This document shows, piece by piece, positions 10,515 through 15,248 of a stretch of DNA of 15,248 nucleotides; the first letter of the stretch is position 1, and every line of letters begins with the position of its first letter. The DNA comes from Russula earlei (lineage: Eukaryota > Basidiomycota > Agaricomycetes > Russulales > Russulaceae). The position numbers were made by a program, and so were the translations under genes. The notes under the pieces were generated by a model. That model saw only the letters and a program-made list of their open reading frames with translations, did not search any database and was not told where the DNA came from. Where the stretch lies: assembly GCA_025769875.1 (NCBI GenBank), contig JAGFNK010001077.1, positions 1 to 15,248 on the forward strand, given 5' to 3'.

Positions 10515-12331
10515 ATGTCAATTTTACTGTCCGAACGACAACAGACGACCTGTACGCTTTACACGCCGCCGCATTGTTTGCCTGATGACCGATATCGACC
10601 AACTCTGACCAGACACAAAAGCCATCCTCGATTATCTCCATAACGCCGGCTTCACGAAGACTTTCGAGCAATTCAAGGAGGATGCGAAATTAGTACGTCT
10701 TGTATTTATCCCGTCGGGTGGATGTCACCGATCCTTCGCAGCCCGACTTCCAGCCGGATCTTGGGCAGAAGAGCAATGGCCTCCTCGTAAAAAAGTGGAC
10801 GAGCGTGATCCGGATGCAAAAGAAGGTGCGTCCCTCCCACTCCTCGAACGGTCGAACTTTGGAACTCGCTGACGATCGTTACCGAAGATACTAGATTTAG
10901 AAGCTCGGCTACAGGAAGCACTGCACGACAACTCGAACATGGCCGCTCTCCCAGCCGGTTTCAGCAGAAGAAACAACCCGGACTGGCTCCCGACCGCAGG
11001 GCTCCTCGAAGCACACCCTCACCGGTCACAGAGACGCCGTCAACGCGGGTCGCCTTCCATCCCGTATATTCGGTTTTGGTATCCGCGAGCGATGACAGCA
11101 CGATGAAGGTGTGGGATTGGGAGACGGGGGAGATGGAACGCACTCTCAAAGGTCACACGAAGCGCATCACGGATTGCGAGTACGATTCTAAAGGAAAGAA
11201 CCTTGGTACGTGTGTCCCGTCCCGCACCCGATCGACGGGTCTTTTGATGTTTGGCAGTGTCCTGCGCATACGACCTCTTCATAAAGCTGTGGAACGTTGA
11301 AAATGATTATCAGAACTTTTCGACGTTGCGCGGGCATGAACATTCGGTGTCGTCGGCCAAGTTCTTGCCAGGGGATGACAAGATCATAAGTTCAAGCCGA
11401 GATCAAACGGTCCGGATCTGGGAAATCGCCACCACGTACGTCTACACGAGAGCCTGCTGGATGGACAAATGACTGATACCGCTACTCGACCAGTCACTGC
11501 ATTAAGGTTATACGCCCTCACGGGGACTGGATCCGTTGTGCTATCCCTAGCTCCGATGGAAAATTTTTATTACTTGTTCTATGGATCATGTTCGTTTATT
11601 TCCGTCCAATCGTTTTGAAAGACGTGCTGAATTGTCCCAGACCGCACATATTGTTGAACTTGAATCGGGAACTACGAAAGCTGAGTTACGTGGCCACGAC
11701 AACGTTGTAGAGTCGGCTGTCTTCGTCCCTGTCACATGCATACCTACGATCCGTGAACTCTTGGGTCAAAAGGTTCCCCCATTTCATCCCCTTATCAATT
11801 ATCCCATTAAGTTGTTACATAGCCGGCAGCAGCACAGAGCGGTGTACCTGACAATGCGAACATCTCGTATGCGGCGACATCCTCGAGGGATAAAACGATA
11901 AAGCTCTGGGATGCACTCAGGGGCCAGTGCCTACACACCCTGGTCAGTTAGGCACCATTGATGGTGCAGCGAATGACCCTTTATTACCTTCCTAGGTCGG
12001 TCACGATGACTGGGTCCGCGCCCTCGTGTTCCACCCTAATGGCAAGTACCTCCTTTCCGCGGCGGATGATCACACGATACGCATTTGGGAGCTCAAAACG
12101 GGACGATGTATCCGCAAGATCGAGGCTCATGAGAGATTCGTCTCATCTCTTGCATGGGGCCGGCAGACCATAAGGTCGGACACGAACGGGAAAGCGGGCG
12201 GCTCTTCCGCGCCACTTCTCATGAACGTTATTGCTTTCTGCGAGCTCTGACCAGGTGCGTGAAGCTTTCATGCACTTTATGCGTTCATCATTATAACTCG
12301 GTTGCAGACGTTGAAGATATGGATACCGTGA
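10515..12331 (+). pseudogene. PAC1: PAC1/LIS1-like WD-repeat gene with four frame breaks
   Basis: PAC1/LIS1/NudF regulates cytoplasmic dynein and nuclear migration; it has an N-terminal LisH motif, a coiled coil and seven WD40 repeats. Ten exons can be placed: 10515-10551, 10613-10692, 10742-10825, 10888-11205, 11258-11435, 11494-11589, 11641-11772, 11823-11942, 11996-12254 and 12308-12331. Exon 1 gives MSILLSERQ and exon 2 KAILDYLHNAGFTKTFEQFK (LisH); next come [15 protein letters not shown], a coiled-coil stretch ([12 protein letters not shown]) and [12 protein letters not shown] repeats follow, such as [49 protein letters not shown] and KTIKLWDALRGQ, ending in TLKIWIP. Frame is broken near 10999-11005 (+1), 11045-11050 (+1), 11564-11570 (-1) and 12234-12240 (+1). 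Net of these the exons would encode about 441 residues, normal for the family. Some WD positions have drifted (AHIVELESG where IWD is usual). Agaricomycetes often carry two PAC1 copies, so this may be a decaying paralogue; sequence error is the alternative. Confidence 0.85.
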
Positions 12332-14146
12332 TGCGAGAGCGGACGAGTCTTCGGAAACCACACACACGCTTCCCCTAATTTAACGCGCTGGCCACAGTAC
12401 TTCCTTGCAATTCAGGATTACCGAATACGCTATGCTATATCCGATAATGCTAGCCTCAATGCTCCTCCAAGTTTTCGAAAGTGTCGTTCAGTTTGCCAGG
12501 GCTGGATGAACACTGTGTTGTGGTGCCCGACGCTAGCCATTCGCTGTTTAGTTTACGTGGGATCTTGTAAGTAGGTCCGTCCAATACTGCCTTATTTGAA
12601 TGTAGAGAATGCTGACGCCTTTTCTTCGTCAGTGTTTTGCTCAAGTCGTCGCAGCTGTTATGTACATCACGCGGACAAAGTTATTGGGAACCTCAGTCAT
12701 TCTTTCACTGAACTTTCGTTCCTTTCTGTGGACAAGTGGGTCCTGTAAGCTGTAAGCGTAAGCTCTTCAACCATTGGTAGACCCCCCACCGCGCGGATGG
12801 TCCTGGAAGCCCCGCTGCAATGGTCAGAACCACGTCGTGGAATTAGTTTCAACAACTTCAATCGCCGTTTCATTCAAGTCCCCCGATCAGCGCCAACCCT
12901 CTGCGACAGAATTCTCGATATGTCATCTGTGGAACTACGTATAGTCATTGCTGGAACGCTGCTGAGTGGCTTCCTATCTCGTAACCTCCCTTGGCATTGG
13001 CCACTATGATAGTAACCGCACCTCCTGCACACCTCAATAACGAGCACGGACATCCGATACCCTCTATCCCAGGGTCAGCGGAGGTTACGTACCATGACCT
13101 GGGCTACGACGTGAAATGAGTCAAACCCTCTACCGCGCTAGCGCTTTTTGTTTGTCGAGTCGAGGCTGAATGCAGGTCACGAATTCAGCTTGGCAGCGAG
13201 GCAACACCGATAATCGCATCATCGCATCACCCATGAGAACCTCTTCTTTGCTTCTCCAGAGGGGATGAGTTGGACGTTGTTCGATGGCACTCACACCGCG
13301 CCTCGTTTCTGAAAAATAAATATTCCGCGCTATTTACGGGCACGAGCAAGAATGCGCTCCCGAATACCGAATACCGAATGTTGAAGTCCTCGTTCTTCTC
13401 AGATGGATCAGCATTCCAGTGCGCCTCCGTCTCGTTGCGCTGTCCTGGGAACGAAGACAACATGGCGCATGTAGCTTGCATGAACGCAAATATATTTTTC
13501 TCACTGTACGCCCAGAGAACACAGTATATCGACCGCCCCATAAGTCAGCTTTTCATTTTTTTCTCTCGTCCAGAGTGCTCCGACTACCAGGGATGATTTG
13601 TGCGATAATCCTAATACGATGCGCTACGCTCTGGCCACGGGGCAGAAAGTGGCTTAGTGGCGTGGATGACGCACCGACTGGCAACGACCCACGGTGGGAG
13701 GATCGCACACCACAACTCATCACTCATCGATAAGCCACTGACAAAGTTATATATCATACGATCTGGGTGCGTAATACCCATGGGTGCAGCTGGAGCGCTG
13801 TCCTCTTGGAAAATTAGAAACTTGTCTCTCACCAAATGTTTCTACGGGATCTACTATCAGCCCTACCAATCCTGGTAATCCGGACTTCTTATCCACGGAG
13901 TTCATGGGCGGCATGTATAGCACGCATGATCCTCGAGGTCGTTGGATATCGGGAGAAACGAGTGACGAAAGGACGGACTTGGTTTGAAAGGGGGCGCTTC
14001 GAAACGTCCACCAACGGCATGCCTTGATTCCGTCACGCTGACCCCCAAACATGCAAGTCGGCGCCAGGTTGCCTTGAGGCTACTCGTACTTGTACTTTAT
14101 ACACTCCAGTTGTCGGCCAGCACTGGCCAGCACCAATCCTGGTACC
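12332..14146. other. Gene-poor stretch with no supported gene
   Basis: These 1815 bp follow the PAC1-like stop codon and precede the zinc-finger remnant. Open frames are short (about 100 codons at most), overlap each other on both strands and show no recognisable motif. Small local repeats occur: GTAAGC three times near 12747-12766, CGCATCAT-type repeats near 13213-13230, and CGAATAC twice near 13360-13378. No tRNA, transposon terminus or rRNA was recognised. Older decayed sequence could be present but cannot be identified by eye. Confidence 0.45.
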
Positions 14147-15248
14147 ATGCCTACCTGTCCCCACCCTTCCTGCCCTTGTGGCCATAAGAGTATTTCAGCA
14201 GAGGCTCTCATTGACCATGTTCGGTCGTCCCCTTGGTCCACGCTCTACTTTTGTGCGACTTGTAAAGTGTGTTTGCAAGAGCGAAGCCGTCCTTACGCAT
14301 GTCGGTCCCTTACTCTGTGTTTCTGAAAGGATTTCCACGCTAAGTGATGCTGCAGCACAATAAGAAGGTTCATAAGACAGCCTATGTTCTTGTCGAACAT
14401 GCAACAGGCAGTACCCTAACGCAAGCGCGCTCCAGCATCATTTCCGGGACGCCCCCGTTCATCCGACGTGTACGCGTTGCAACATTGGGTTTGCGGATAA
14501 TGCCTCCATGCAGACCGTGAGTTCCTCAAGTGACTGCTATCCTGTTCCTTCACGTATGCCAATATCGGTCGCAGCACATCACCGCCGTACACCCACACCC
14601 CCTAGCTTCCGTTTCTTCCTCTGCGTTTCTTGCCAAGTCTGCAACAAGCAGTTCCTATCGCACGCGCGCTCGAGCAACATTACCGCGACACGCCGGTACA
14701 TCCTAAGTGTAGGCGTTGCAACATCGGGTCGTGAATAATGCCGCGATGCAAGCCGTGAGTTCTTCTTAAGAAACTCCTATTATATATCTCAATATTGGCT
14801 AAAGCACACCGTCCGCCGTCCACCCGCCGATCCCTCCGGCCGCCTTTTCTTGCCGAACCTGCAATGTTTTTGTACACTAGTGCAGACCTCATCGAGCGAC
14901 ACCTACCTCGAGGCTAGCTCCCATCCCAATGCACTCGGTGCAACATTGGGTTCGTGGATAATGCCGCGATGCAAGCCGTGAGTTCTTTTCAAGAAACTCC
15001 CGTTCTGTTATATATCTCAATATTGGCTAAAGCACACCGTCGCCGTCCATCCGCCGATCCCTCCAGCCGCCTTTTTGCCGAGCCTGCAATTTTTCGTACT
15101 CTAGCGTAGACATCCTCGAGCGGCACTACCTTGACGCTCAGTTCCATCCAAAATGCACTCCGTGCAACATTGGGTTCGCGGATAATGCCGCGATGCAAGC
15201 AGTGAGTTATTTCTACGTACATCCTATCCTTGTTGCACGTACAACTCG
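14147..15248 (+). pseudogene. Decaying C2H2 zinc-finger gene (continues past the window)
   Basis: The ATG at 14147 opens MPTCPHPSCPCGHKSI and soon reaches CATCKVC, SEAVLTHV and QHNKKVH, finger pieces lying in different frames. From about 14390 four related exon copies follow. The clearest reads C-x2-C-x12-H-x6-H (CRACNFSYSSVDILERH near 15077-15127), then HPKCTPCNIGF and DNAAMQA up to a GTGAGT donor. The spliced next exon begins H-x4-H (HTVAVH, HITAVH), completing a second finger of the C-x2-C-x12-H-x4-H type. Proposed exons are about 14390-14516, 14575-14754, 14805-14977 and 15033-15201; introns are 14517-14574, 14755-14804 and 14978-15032. Frame breaks occur near 14271-14280, 14381-14390, 14615, 14661-14670, 14727-14730 and in the third and fourth copies; an in-frame TAG lies at 14915-14917. 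Fingers of this HPxCxxCxxGF kind are common in agaricomycete nucleic-acid-binding proteins. The break density argues for a pseudogene. The 3' end is outside the window. Confidence 0.7.
14479..15248 (+). repeat. Tandem exon-plus-intron repeat array, four copies, unit about 223-238 bp
   Basis: The sequence GCAACATTGGGTTCG-GGATAATGCC, leading to ATGCAAGCCGTGAGTT, recurs with its GTGAGT donor at 14517, 14755, 14978 and 15202, spacings of 238, 223 and 224 bp. Between copies 2-3 and 3-4 the intron is also nearly identical (TATATATCTCAATATTGG, then CTAAAGCACACCGTC), so exon and intron were duplicated together. Copies 3 and 4 are closest to each other and copy 1 is most diverged, suggesting stepwise unequal crossing over. 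The array may continue beyond the window. Confidence 0.88.

Noticed and set aside
10584..10607. ATG followed by an in-frame TGA, first taken for a nonsense mutation in the PAC1-like gene
   Set aside because: The ATG at 10515 gives MSILLSERQ and an intron 10552-10612 removes this ATG and stop, restoring the usual LisH spacing.
12797..13009. Open frame of 70 codons with a hydrophobic end
   Set aside because: No start context, splice partner or family similarity was evident.
13359..13379. GAATACC short tandem repeat as a repeat array
   Set aside because: Only two to three copies; not distinguishable from chance.

Overview
The window looks like nuclear DNA of a filamentous basidiomycete, most likely an agaricomycete. 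The evidence is dense genes split by many introns of about 47-70 nt, pyrimidine-rich stretches before start codons, and recognisable fungal proteins: a HUA1-like protein, glucose-6-phosphate isomerase and a PAC1/LIS1 relative. No bacterial operon, CRISPR array, tRNA, rRNA or intact transposon was seen.

Layout. Positions 1-617 (minus) hold the 5' part of a membrane protein of a family I recognise as widespread in agaricomycetes. Positions 1314-3004 (minus) hold a proline-rich HUA1-like protein with two CxxC zinc-binding modules and a triplicated SDFxRDFY motif. Positions 3337-5250 (minus) encode glucose-6-phosphate isomerase in six exons, one intron being GC-AG; the catalytic-base glutamate appears replaced by alanine. 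A 366 bp divergent promoter separates it from a plus-strand gene of unknown function (5617 to about 7475) whose last part is out of frame by one base. Positions 7744-8914 (plus) hold an intact two-exon gene for a disordered, probably nuclear protein rich in S/T-P sites. About 1.6 kb without a supported gene follows. Positions 10515-12331 (plus) hold a ten-exon PAC1/LIS1 copy with four small frame breaks, probably a pseudogene. After another 1.8 kb without a supported gene, 14147 to the end holds a decaying C2H2 zinc-finger gene whose last part is a tandem array of exon-plus-intron units about 223-238 bp long.

Overall, the left part carries intact genes (endocytic or ubiquitin-linked adaptor, glycolysis), while the right part carries duplicated or decaying dispensable sequence. 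No joint pathway links the genes. The most notable points are the altered isomerase active site, the zinc-finger exon array and the broken PAC1 copy. All exon models were made by eye from splice sites and family knowledge, without alignment or transcript data.
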